NCBI GenBank assembly: GCA_025353305.1
Contig: JANXQX010000038.1
Coordinates: 1-14,386 of the forward strand
Direction of reading: 5' to 3'
DNA from: Holophagaceae bacterium
GTDB taxonomy: Bacteria > Acidobacteriota > Holophagae > Holophagales > Holophagaceae
DNA: 14,386 nt
Shown here: positions 1 through 6,075 of the stretch, piece after piece
Layout of the letters: the number at the start of each line of letters is the position of its first letter
Numbering within the stretch: position 1 is the stretch's first letter
The notes under the pieces: model-generated
Told to the model about the DNA's origin: nothing
What the model saw: the letters and a program-made list of their open reading frames with translations, nothing else
Databases searched by the model: none
Made by a program: the position numbers and the translations under genes

Positions 1-87
1 CGGGGCATTTTTTGGGGCAATAGTCGATTGGGCATGGTGATCGGGTCATTGGAACTGAATGCGCCAAGGGTGCGTCCCAAAATAGTC

Positions 88-111
88 AATCGAAAATCAA
101 TAATCGAAAAT
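88..111. repeat. Short AT-rich direct repeat upstream of the thioesterase gene
   Basis: The 10-base word AATCGAAAAT occurs at 88-97 and again at 102-111, a period of 14 bases, in an AT-rich patch just before the first gene. A partial inverted copy (CGATTG near 26-31) lies further upstream. It could be promoter DNA or an operator for the gene starting at 136, but I see no convincing -35/-10 pair. The rest of 1-135 shows nothing I can name. Confidence 0.4.
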
Positions 112-135
112 TTCCACATCCGCTAACCTCTGAGG

Positions 136-525
136 ATGCAATCCACTACCGACCTCCGTGTCCGCTACGTTGAAACCGATGCCATGGGCATCGTTCATCA
201 CGCGTCTTATGTGGCCTGGCTGGAACTTGGGCGGACGGAGTTGCTGCGCGGGTCGGGCCAGAGCTACCGTGAATGGGAGCGGGCCGGGGTCCATCTCACC
301 GTCGGCGAGGTCCACCTGAAATACCGCGCCTCGGCCTATTTCGATGACCTGCTGACCGTGCATACCCAGGTGGCCGAAGCCGGCCGCCGCCGCGTGGGCT
401 TCACCTATCGCATCGAACGCGAGGGCGTGCTGCTGGCCGAAGCCAGCACGGTGCATCTGGCCACCAACGCCCACGGGAAAGCCTGCGTGCTGCCCGATGA
501 ATTCCTGCGCCTGCTCAAGAGCTGA
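136..525 (+). CDS. YbgC/FadM-type acyl-CoA thioesterase (hotdog fold)
   Basis: A 129-residue protein of the usual length for the 4-hydroxybenzoyl-CoA thioesterase/YbgC family, which hydrolyses acyl-CoA thioesters in the cytoplasm. The family signature is near the N-terminus: RYVETDAMGIVHHASYV at residues 10-26, with Asp15 the expected catalytic acid and His22 in the usual place, followed by the E-x-x-R-T-E helix (about 30-36). The later beta-strands that complete a single hotdog domain are present, and there is no signal peptide or membrane segment. An in-frame stop at 124-126 limits the start to 136. GAGG lies directly against the ATG, too close for a normal ribosome site, so initiation may be weak. 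The gene ends 54 bases before the convergent GAF gene and is not beside the tol-pal genes that often accompany ybgC. Substrate chain length cannot be read from the sequence. Confidence 0.88.
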   Translation: MQSTTDLRVRYVETDAMGIVHHASYVAWLELGRTELLRGSGQSYREWERAGVHLTVGEVHLKYRASAYFDDLLTVHTQVAEAGRRRVGFTYRIEREGVLLAEASTVHLATNAHGKACVLPDEFLRLLKS

Positions 526-541
526 AGGACCTTGAAGTCAT

Positions 542-573
542 GGCCCACAGCCTATCGCCCACAGCCGACAGTC
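542..573. repeat. Heptad-type repeat at convergent junction 1
   Basis: The 54-base gap between two convergent genes contains GGCCCACAGCCTATCGCCCA followed by CAGCCGACAG. It reads as successive 7-base variants of CCCACAG/CCTACAG. The same word series recurs at 2721-2752, inverted at 3737-3758, and degenerate at 3799-3828, always between convergent gene ends. Confidence 0.65.
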
Positions 574-579
574 AATCTC

Positions 580-1227
580 TCACCCCTCACCTTTCCACAC
601 GTCCATGGGCATCAGCATGGCCATGGCCAGCAGGTTCGCCAGCGCCTCCATCAGGCGGCGGGTCTCCATGGAAAAGGCATCGGGCTGGAAACTTTGAAAG
701 CACACCAGCCCGAAGGGCCGCTCACCCCAACCCAGCGGTATGCCATACCAGCTCTGGGGCACCAGTCCGCTGATGCGCTCGGCTTCGGAAAACTGCGCGC
801 CTTCTGCTTTGGCTTCTTCAAGGGTGCGGATATACATGGGCTGGTGGGCCAGGATCGCCTTGGCGGTCAAGCCGCCGGCATCGGTCATGGAACGTGAGGG
901 CGTATTCCGGGCGCGGCCACCCTCGTGGTACAGGACCCAGTGCAACTGGTCGGTGTGATAGTCGGCGATCGAGACGTAGAACGAGGCCAGGTTGAGGGGC
1001 TTGAAAACCAGCTCCAGCAGGGTATCCGCCAGCACCCGGTGGTCCATGCCCGGCCTCAGCCGCTCCAGGGCCATCAGCAGCAGGCTCTTGTCCTGATCCA
1101 GGTGATGGAGCAGCTCCTGGATCTCGGCCATCTCCTTGCGCAGAGTGTTCCGCTCCTGTTCCGCCTGCGACAGGTGGGACTGGATGTCCTCAAATTCCTT
1201 CCGGGAAGGGCCAAAAAGGTTGCTCAT
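580..1227 (-). CDS. Coiled-coil plus GAF-domain protein
   Basis: A 215-residue soluble protein. Residues about 8-60 are heptad-patterned and rich in Glu, Gln, Lys and Leu (QSHLSQAEQERNTLRKEM and following), predicting a coiled coil that would dimerise the protein. Residues about 70-210 resemble a GAF domain: an alternating strand pattern with FYVSIADYHTDQLHWVLYH, a central YGIPLGWGERPFGLVCFQS strand pair, and a closing hydrophobic helix (LMEALANLLAMAMLM). GAF domains bind small ligands or mediate dimerisation in signalling. No output domain (kinase, GGDEF, HTH) is attached, so it would act through a partner. The start is uncertain. The ATG at 1227 is preferred because the frame upstream overlaps the conserved N-terminus of CysS; an ATG at 1254 is possible. 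Neither has a clear ribosome site. The gene diverges from cysS with almost no gap. Confidence 0.75.
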   Translation of the reverse strand: MSNLFGPSRKEFEDIQSHLSQAEQERNTLRKEMAEIQELLHHLDQDKSLLLMALERLRPGMDHRVLADTLLELVFKPLNLASFYVSIADYHTDQLHWVLYHEGGRARNTPSRSMTDAGGLTAKAILAHQPMYIRTLEEAKAEGAQFSEAERISGLVPQSWYGIPLGWGERPFGLVCFQSFQPDAFSMETRRLMEALANLLAMAMLMPMDVWKGEG

Positions 1228-1243
1228 GTGGTCAACTGGAGTG

Positions 1244-2695
1244 ATGCGGATCATACGCCCAATTTCGCTTTTCAACACCCTTACTCGAAAAATCGAGCAA
1301 ATTTCTCCCATCACTCCGGGAGAAATAAAGGTCTACAGCTGCGGTCCGACGGTCTACAACTTCGCCCACATCGGCAATCTGCGCACATTCCTGTTCCAGG
1401 ATCTGATGAAACGCACCCTCCGGGCGGCGGGCTACCAGGTGCGGCATTGCATGAACATCACGGACGTGGAAGACAAGATCATCCGCGATTCTCAAAGCGA
1501 GCTTCCCGGGGACGCCACCAACGAAGCGCGCCATGCGGCCATGAAAGGCCTCACGGACCGCTACACGGCCTTCTTCCTGGAAGACCTGGAGGCCATGCGG
1601 ATCCTGCGGCCCGATGTCATGCCCAAGGCGACGGATCATATCGGCCAAATGAAAACCCTGATCCAGAATCTGATGGACAAAGGCCTGGCGTACGAGCGCG
1701 AAGGCTCGGTGTACTACCGCATCGCGGGGTTCGGTGACTATGGCTGCCTGGCCCATCTGGATCGGGAAGGCATGCAGTCCGGCGCATCGATGGATGTGGA
1801 TGAATACGACAAGGACCAGGCCCAGGATTTTGTTTTATGGAAGGCCGCCAAAGCAGGCGAGCCCACCTGGGACAGCCCCTGGGGTCCCGGCCGCCCCGGC
1901 TGGCACATCGAATGCTCCGCCATGGGGATCGAACTCCTGGGCGACCGCGTGGACATCCACACCGGCGGCGTGGATCTAATCTTCCCCCACCACGAAAATG
2001 AGATCGCCCAGAGCGAGGGCGCCCTGGGCCATTCCTGGGTGTCCACCTGGGTCCACGGCGAATTCCTGATGGTCGAAGGCGAGAAAATGTCCAAGAGCCT
2101 CGGCAACTTCTACACGCTGCGGGACCTCGTGGAAAAAGGGTTCAACCCCATCACCTTCCGCTACGCAATCCAGAGCAACCACTACCGCAAGCTGCTGAAC
2201 TTTTCCTTCGAAGGCTTGAAGGCCGCCGACAACTCGCTGAAGCGGATCCGTGCTTTCCGCAAGCGCATGGAAGAAGACGGTGCCCAGGCCGGCGGCGGCA
2301 CCTGGAAGGAAGCCCTGGATCCCTTCCCGCGCCTTGAGCAAGCCCGGACGGATTTCTGGGCGGCCCTTGGCGATGACCTCAACACGCCCGAAGCCCTGGC
2401 AGCGATCTTCATGCTCATCAGCGATCTCAACGCCCAGGATGATCGGATCGCGCTGACCCGGGAGGAACGGGACGCCGTGCTGGGATTCCTGGACGATACA
2501 GATTCCGTCTTCGCCGCCTGGCCCCGGGAGACCCTGGATCTCAACGCCGAGGTGGAAGCCCTCATCGCCGCGCGCCAGGCCGCCCGGGACGCCAGGAACT
2601 GGGCCGAAAGCGACCGCCTCCGCGATCAGCTCAAGGCCATGGGCATCATGCTGGAGGACCGCAAGGACGGCACCATGGGCTGGCGCAAAACCTAG
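1244..2695 (+). CDS. cysS: Cysteinyl-tRNA synthetase
   Basis: A 483-residue class I aminoacyl-tRNA synthetase that charges tRNA-Cys with cysteine using ATP. All hallmarks are visible: FNTLTRK at 10-16, YSCGPTVYN with Cys33, the HIGH-type motif HIGN at 42-45, Cys224 in GWHIECSAMG, the HTGGVDLIFPHHENE block at 239-253, and KMSKS at 281-285. Cys33, Cys224, His249 and Glu253 match the spacing of the four zinc ligands that select cysteine in the E. coli enzyme. The C-terminal part contains the DALR-type helices and ends in LEDRKDGTMGWRKT. Length is normal. ATG 1244 sits closest to the conserved start of the family. ATG 1226 would add six residues and has a better ribosome site (AAAGG at 1215-1219, 6-base spacing). 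An extension to 1136 is not supported. The gene diverges from the GAF gene and converges with mscL. Confidence 0.97.
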   Translation: MRIIRPISLFNTLTRKIEQISPITPGEIKVYSCGPTVYNFAHIGNLRTFLFQDLMKRTLRAAGYQVRHCMNITDVEDKIIRDSQSELPGDATNEARHAAMKGLTDRYTAFFLEDLEAMRILRPDVMPKATDHIGQMKTLIQNLMDKGLAYEREGSVYYRIAGFGDYGCLAHLDREGMQSGASMDVDEYDKDQAQDFVLWKAAKAGEPTWDSPWGPGRPGWHIECSAMGIELLGDRVDIHTGGVDLIFPHHENEIAQSEGALGHSWVSTWVHGEFLMVEGEKMSKSLGNFYTLRDLVEKGFNPITFRYAIQSNHYRKLLNFSFEGLKAADNSLKRIRAFRKRMEEDGAQAGGGTWKEALDPFPRLEQARTDFWAALGDDLNTPEALAAIFMLISDLNAQDDRIALTREERDAVLGFLDDTDSVFAAWPRETLDLNAEVEALIAARQAARDARNWAESDRLRDQLKAMGIMLEDRKDGTMGWRKT

Positions 2696-2720
2696 AGCCA
2701 GGGACTAATCCCAGGTCATC

Positions 2721-2752
2721 TGGCCCACAGCCTACAGCCCAGTGCCCACGGC
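2721..2752. repeat. Heptad-type repeat at convergent junction 2
   Basis: TGGCCCACAGCCTACAGCCC followed by AGTGCCCACGGCC lies between the ends of cysS and mscL. It shares the TGGCCCACAGCCTA core with the copy at 541-555. It stops just before the mscL stop codon (2758-2760). The whole 62-base gap is little more than this repeat and a short GGGA/TCCC dyad at about 2701-2712; no T-tract terminator is evident. Confidence 0.65.
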
Positions 2753-2757
2753 CCTCT

Positions 2758-3144
2758 TTATAGCTGGGAAGCACAGTGCTTGCAGCGTGTGGCGGCCTTG
2801 AGCACGGTCTCCTGGCAGGCGGGGCAGGTTTTGGTGTCGGGTTTGAAGGTGGACTCATCCTTCTTCTTCAAAGAACCGAAGCCCTTCACGAAGACGATGA
2901 AGACCACCAGTGCGATGCAAATGAAATCCACCACGGCGCCCAGGACCGACCCGGTTTTGAAGGGACCGGTCATCATGGTGCGCCAATCGCCGCCGGGAAC
3001 GGCCATGCCCACCAGAGGCATGATGACGCCCTCCACCAGGGCGGTGACGATCTTGCCGAAGGCCCCGCCGATGACCACTGCGACCGCCAGATCAATGACA
3101 TTGCCCTTGGCGATGAAATCCTTGAAGTCGCTGCTCATGGACAT
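2758..3144 (-). CDS. mscL: Large-conductance mechanosensitive channel with C-terminal zinc ribbon
   Basis: A 128-residue inner-membrane channel that opens under membrane tension to release solutes during hypo-osmotic shock. The MscL signature is clear: FKDFIAKGNVIDLAVAVVIG leads into transmembrane helix 1 (about 15-46), where GGAFGKIVTALVEGVIMPLV lines the pore. A short periplasmic loop follows, then helix 2 (about 66-90) containing DFICIALVVFIVFV. The odd part is the C-terminus. Instead of the usual charged helical bundle there is a short KKKDES linker and then a CPAC...CKHC zinc ribbon with Cys107, Cys110, Cys121 and Cys124. The start at 3144 has a strong ribosome site (GGAGG, about 5 bases upstream of the ATG); ATG 3138 is a possible alternative. 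It converges with cysS and diverges from the gene at 3287 across 142 bases. Confidence 0.95.
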   Translation of the reverse strand: MSMSSDFKDFIAKGNVIDLAVAVVIGGAFGKIVTALVEGVIMPLVGMAVPGGDWRTMMTGPFKTGSVLGAVVDFICIALVVFIVFVKGFGSLKKKDESTFKPDTKTCPACQETVLKAATRCKHCASQL

Positions 3145-3286
3145 GAAAACCTCCGGGTTGGATGAAGAATTTTCATAACTTTGACCCTCCTTGAGAACTC
3201 CAGGCAAGGAAAAAATCCCGGCCCCCGCTTGGCCCGACCGCGCACCCTATGAGATGCTGATGCACCCATTCCAACAAGGAGCTGTC

Positions 3287-3721
3287 ATGGCTGAAGGCAA
3301 GGGTTCTTCCGTTCTCAAATGGATTCTCATCGGCTGCGGCGGCATCATGCTCGTCGGGGTTCTGGTGATGGGCGCTTGCGTCTGGTTCGTGAAAGGCAAA
3401 GTGGATGACGCGAAGCAGTCCGTGAACAAGGCCATGAAGGGCGCAACGGCCGAGGCCCGCGGCCCAGTCGTCGCACTATCCGTCATGAAGCCCTTCATGG
3501 GCATGATGCTCGCGGCCGCCGACAAACCCGCGATGGACAAAATGTACGCGGATATGGATGCCAAGGCCTCCAAGTTCACCTCCCAGGACGGTATGGATCT
3601 CAAGGCTGCCATGGATGCCTACAACGAGAGCAACCGCACCGCCGGCCCCGATCAGGCCGCCCGCCAGGCCGCTGCCCGCAAACTGGTCTCCGATGCCCAG
3701 GCCGTGTTGGACAGGCACTGA
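3287..3721 (+). CDS. Small single-pass membrane protein, function unknown
   Basis: A 144-residue protein. A short basic N-terminus precedes one hydrophobic segment at about residues 10-36 (WILIGCGGIMLVGVLVMGAC). A helical, Ala/Lys/Asp/Met-rich domain follows (KVDDAKQSVNKAMKGATAEA, then VALSVMKPFMGMMLAAADKP), most likely facing the periplasm. There is no lipobox in the proper position and no domain I recognise. The start at 3287 is well supported: AAGGAG at 3276-3281 with 5-base spacing. A longer open frame upstream has no ribosome site. A rho-independent terminator follows at 3771-3797, so it is probably a single-gene transcript. It diverges from mscL, which allows shared regulation, though nothing in the sequence proves that. 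Confidence 0.75.
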   Translation: MAEGKGSSVLKWILIGCGGIMLVGVLVMGACVWFVKGKVDDAKQSVNKAMKGATAEARGPVVALSVMKPFMGMMLAAADKPAMDKMYADMDAKASKFTSQDGMDLKAAMDAYNESNRTAGPDQAARQAAARKLVSDAQAVLDRH

Positions 3722-3736
3722 GAAATGGGCTCTGGA

Positions 3737-3758
3737 CTGTGGGCTGTAGGCTGTGGGC
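3737..3758. repeat. Heptad-type repeat at convergent junction 3, inverted copy
   Basis: Three clean 7-base units lie in tandem: CTGTGGG, CTGTAGG, CTGTGGG, then C. This is the reverse complement of the words at junctions 1 and 2. It begins 15 bases after the stop of the membrane-protein gene. Part of it can pair, with two mismatches over 16 bases, with 3799-3814, enclosing the terminator hairpin. Confidence 0.65.
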
Positions 3759-3770
3759 AATTCAGAGTGA

Positions 3771-3797
3771 GGCGGCCCTTTAAGGTCGCCCTTTTTT
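3771..3797 (+). terminator. Rho-independent terminator
   Basis: GGCGGCC at 3771-3777 pairs with GGTCGCC at 3784-3790 (one G-U wobble) around a six-base loop. It is followed by C and six T residues at 3792-3797. It sits 50 bases after the stop of the membrane-protein gene on the + strand. The opposite strand has no matching T tract of equal quality, so it should act mainly on + strand transcripts. Confidence 0.8.
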
Positions 3798-3798
3798 A

Positions 3799-3828
3799 CC
3801 AACAGCCTAAAGCCTACCGGCCACGGCC
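3799..3828. repeat. Degenerate heptad-type repeat overlapping the glycosyltransferase 3' end
   Basis: CCAACAGCCTAAAGCCTACC followed by GGCCACGGCC aligns with the junction 2 copy (CCCACAGCCTACAGCCCAGT, then GCCCACGGCC). It overlaps the last codons of the convergent glycosyltransferase gene and includes that gene's stop codon (3807-3809). Confidence 0.5.
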
Positions 3829-4805
3829 TTCATAGCCGCCCTCATCACCATCCCAGGCCCCAGTTCCTCCAGGCACTGCCTCCGCTGGCACTGCCTCTCC
3901 CGGCAGGGGGAACAGCCGATATCCGTGCGCAGCACCTGGCCCGCGCCGTCCGGAAGGCCCGCCACCACTGGATCTGATGGACCGTAAAGCGCGGTGGCTT
4001 GAACGCCCAGCAGCACGGCGAGATGCAGCAATCCGGTATCTGGCGAGATTACATGATTGGCTTGGCGAAGGGCGGACGCCAGGGGCCAGAGGCCAAGCGC
4101 GGGGAGCGCGGGCACACGCGTTTCAGCGGGCAACCAGGCCCGTAGCTCCTCTTCTTCTGGGCCCAGGGACCACCGGAGTTCGGCCTGCCCTTGAAGCATC
4201 TGCGCGAGCTGAATCCAGTGACCCAAGGGCCAGCGCTTGATGGCGCCACGCCTGGATGCGCCAGGCACCAGCACGATGCGGGGCTTCCCCTCCGACGGCC
4301 AGATTTCGCCGGGATCAGGCAAAGGGACCTCTTTCAACGCGGGATGGAAACGCCCGAGGCCCTTCACTCCGTGGCCTTCACCGAAAGCCTTGCTGAGGCC
4401 GAGCGCCTGGTCGTAGCGTGACTGGCGGCGCCAAGGCGGTCGATGGTTCTGCATCCAACCCGCGCCTTCTTTCGTCACGCCATCGCCCCAGCGTTCCTCG
4501 ATCCTTGCGAATTTCGGAATCAGCGCGGATTTCAAGATGCCGTGGAAGTCCAAGCTCGCATCGGCACCGCGGATCTCAGCGGCCGCGGCCTTCAACTCCC
4601 GGATCGCCTTCTGGGGATTCGAAAGTTCCTGGCGCCTTACGATCACGGGTTCGACCCAAGGAAACGGCTCCAGAAGATAGGCGTGGCGATCTTCCACCAC
4701 CGCCTGGAAACGCGCTTCAGGAAAGGCTTCGCGCAGGTTCGACCAGGCGGGAAACACGCGCAGGATATCGCCCAGGGCGGAAAGTCGGAGAAGGACCAGA
4801 TGCAT
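3807..4805 (-). CDS. Glycosyltransferase family 9 (ADP-heptose:LPS heptosyltransferase-type)
   Basis: A 332-residue GT-B glycosyltransferase of the family that transfers heptose from ADP-heptose to lipopolysaccharide core on the cytoplasmic face of the inner membrane. The N-terminus MHLVLLRLSALGDILRVFPA matches the family opening; Asp13 corresponds to the catalytic Asp13 of E. coli WaaC. The C-terminal nucleotide-sugar site appears as SPDTGLLHLA at 254-263 and YGPSDP at 274-279. A Cys cluster typical of many members follows (Cys298, Cys301, Cys306, Cys311). Length is normal. No strong ribosome site precedes the ATG at 4805, but the conserved N-terminus fixes the start. No other LPS gene adjoins it, so the exact acceptor (core heptose I or II, or another sugar) cannot be assigned, and I give no waa symbol. 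Its stop codon falls inside a dispersed repeat. Confidence 0.87.
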   Translation of the reverse strand: MHLVLLRLSALGDILRVFPAWSNLREAFPEARFQAVVEDRHAYLLEPFPWVEPVIVRRQELSNPQKAIRELKAAAAEIRGADASLDFHGILKSALIPKFARIEERWGDGVTKEGAGWMQNHRPPWRRQSRYDQALGLSKAFGEGHGVKGLGRFHPALKEVPLPDPGEIWPSEGKPRIVLVPGASRRGAIKRWPLGHWIQLAQMLQGQAELRWSLGPEEEELRAWLPAETRVPALPALGLWPLASALRQANHVISPDTGLLHLAVLLGVQATALYGPSDPVVAGLPDGAGQVLRTDIGCSPCRERQCQRRQCLEELGPGMVMRAAMKAVAGRL

Positions 4806-4828
4806 GGAACCATCTTAGGGGTGAGCAC

Positions 4829-4847
4829 TACCGCAGAGACACAAAAT
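4829..4847. repeat. Dispersed 'ACCGCAGAGACAC' type repeat fragment
   Basis: TACCGCAGAGACACAAAAT lies just upstream of the glycosyltransferase start. It resembles the ACCGCAGAGACGCAGAG family of intergenic repeats that I recall from several GC-rich phyla. With only one short copy here, membership is inferred from memory. Confidence 0.35.
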
Positions 4848-4871
4848 GAAATTCACCACTGTTTTTCATTT

Positions 4872-4965
4872 CCGTGTGAATCCACGAAATCCGTGGCTGA
4901 AAGCGGTTTTTATTTCGGAGGCATCCATGGTTTTATTTGAGCCACGGATTACACGGATTACACGG
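4872..4965. repeat. Imperfect inverted repeat of the 'CACGGATT' dispersed family
   Basis: The left arm at 4872-4898 ends in AAATCCGTGGCT. The right arm at 4940-4965 starts with AGCCACGGATTACACGGATT and continues ACACGG. The arms are near-complementary, with some mismatches and a one-base length difference, around a 41-base AT-rich centre. The right arm is itself a tandem array with a 9-base period (CACGGATTA repeated). The element fills the divergent junction between the glycosyltransferase and the acyltransferase. A spurious open frame starting with TTG at 4937 runs through the right arm. Confidence 0.7.
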
Positions 4966-5053
4966 ATTCAAACCGGCGCTGGGAGGTGGAGGCGACGAGC
5001 CCATCCAATCACTTTCTCCGCGACGCCACTCGATCAAGTGGGAAGATGGCTCC

Positions 5054-5866
5054 ATGACAGAGTTCGCTCAGGATCATTCCAAAAGCCCGCCACCCAGCGG
5101 GTGGTTTGAAGTCTTGCTCCGGAGATTCGCCCGGGCGAGCTATGGCGTGCTCGTGCTGCTGATTTATGTGCTGGCTTCCGCCGCGCTCGGCCTTGCCCTG
5201 GCCCCTGTACTGTGGGGCTGGCACCATTTCGCGGGCATGGGTGCCGCATGGCCGCCAGTGCTGCGTTGGATCTGGCTGGGATTCCTTGGCTCCCTGTGCT
5301 TTTTTGGATTCGGGCTGCACCTGATCATCGTCGTGCCCATCTTCAACTTTCTGCTCCCCACGCGCGTAACCCCTTTCAAGGGCGGCTACTACCAGCTGGT
5401 GGCCGTTCCATGGCTCCTGCACAATGCCCTGTTCTATCTGGTGCGGTTCACGTTCCTGCCCTTCGTCACGCTGACACCCTTCGGCGTGTGGTTTCTCAAG
5501 GCCATGGGCATGAAGATCGGCCGCCATGCCTTCATCAACACCGAATACATCAGCGATCCCCAGCTCATCACCATCGGCGACGATGCGGCGCTGGGTGGAT
5601 CGGTGCGCATCTTCGCCCACTATGGTGGCGGTGGGAACCTGGTGGTGGCGCCCATCGTGATCGGCAACAGGGCCACCCTCGGAGCCGGCTGCTGCGTCAT
5701 GGGCGATGTGGAGATCGGCGAACGCTCCGTGATCCTGCCCCAGAGCGTGGTGCTACCTGGGAGCCGGGTGCCGGCTGGGGAGACCTGGGGCGGCATCCCG
5801 GCACGCAGGATCACCCGGGACGAAATGGACCTTATGAAAAAGGACATCCGGGAGGATGTCGAGTAG
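5054..5866 (+). CDS. Membrane-anchored left-handed beta-helix acyltransferase
   Basis: A 270-residue protein in two parts. The first 150 residues are hydrophobic, with at least two transmembrane helices (about 30-53 and 70-97) and further apolar stretches (LLHNALFYLVRFTFLPFV). From about 150 on there are hexapeptide repeats of a left-handed beta-helix: ITIGDDAALG, IVIGNRATLGAGCCVMG, VEIGERSVILPQSVVLPGS, closing with WGGIPARRI, the usual cap of hexapeptide acyltransferases. The layout resembles the C-terminal region of Pls/PosA-type non-ribosomal peptide synthetases, here free-standing. That similarity is from memory. It probably acylates an amine or hydroxyl at the membrane; the substrate is unknown. 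ATG 5054 is the first start outside the upstream repeat. The ribosome site is weak. Confidence 0.78.
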   Translation: MTEFAQDHSKSPPPSGWFEVLLRRFARASYGVLVLLIYVLASAALGLALAPVLWGWHHFAGMGAAWPPVLRWIWLGFLGSLCFFGFGLHLIIVVPIFNFLLPTRVTPFKGGYYQLVAVPWLLHNALFYLVRFTFLPFVTLTPFGVWFLKAMGMKIGRHAFINTEYISDPQLITIGDDAALGGSVRIFAHYGGGGNLVVAPIVIGNRATLGAGCCVMGDVEIGERSVILPQSVVLPGSRVPAGETWGGIPARRITRDEMDLMKKDIREDVE

Positions 5867-5871
5867 CTGGA

Positions 5872-5921
5872 TCCCGCCTACGGTCTCCTCCCGCCTATCG
5901 CGCGCAGGCGCGCTCCCGCTA
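5872..5921. repeat. REP-like element with GC palindrome and TCCCGCCTA direct repeats
   Basis: TCCCGCCTA occurs at 5872-5880 and 5889-5897, with a shortened copy TCCCGCTA at 5914-5921. Between the last two lies a hairpin GCGCGC-AG-GCGCGC at 5900-5913. Read on the - strand, the core GGGAGCGCGCCTGCGCGCGA resembles REP elements of the GGAGCG-stem-CGCGA type. It follows the acyltransferase stop directly and has no T tract. The rest of 5867-6075 shows little except the palindrome at 6041. Confidence 0.5.
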
Positions 5922-6040
5922 GGCCTTTGGCATTGCGGAGGCGGGAACCCTGCACATATCCAAAGCGACGGTTTTTTCCACCCCTCATTATTGGCTTCGT
6001 GCGTCTCCCGCGGACCCCTCGAAGAACCTATATTTCCTGG

Positions 6041-6058
6041 GCAGGGATGCATCCCTGC
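6041..6058. promoter_or_regulatory. Perfect 18-base palindrome in the leader of the next gene
   Basis: GCAGGGATGCATCCCTGC is a perfect palindrome with 9-base arms. It lies 17 bases before the ATG at 6076 and 5 bases before its ribosome site (AGGGGGA at 6064-6070). It could be an operator, a leader hairpin affecting translation, or a second dispersed palindromic repeat. Confidence 0.5.
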
Positions 6059-6075
6059 GAGAAAGGGGGAATGTT

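Noticed and set aside
1136..1243. N-terminal extension of cysS back to 1136
   Set aside because: The added residues match nothing in the family and overlap the GAF gene on the other strand; the conserved N-terminus begins just after 1244.
3180..3286. Divergent promoter pair between mscL and the gene at 3287
   Set aside because: TTGACC and TTGAGA occur, but no acceptable -10 box lies at the right distance on either strand, so I do not call a site.
4937..5053. Longer start (TTG 4937) for the acyltransferase
   Set aside because: The extension reads through the CACGGATTACACGGATT repeat, giving a low-complexity GLHGLHG peptide unlike any domain start.
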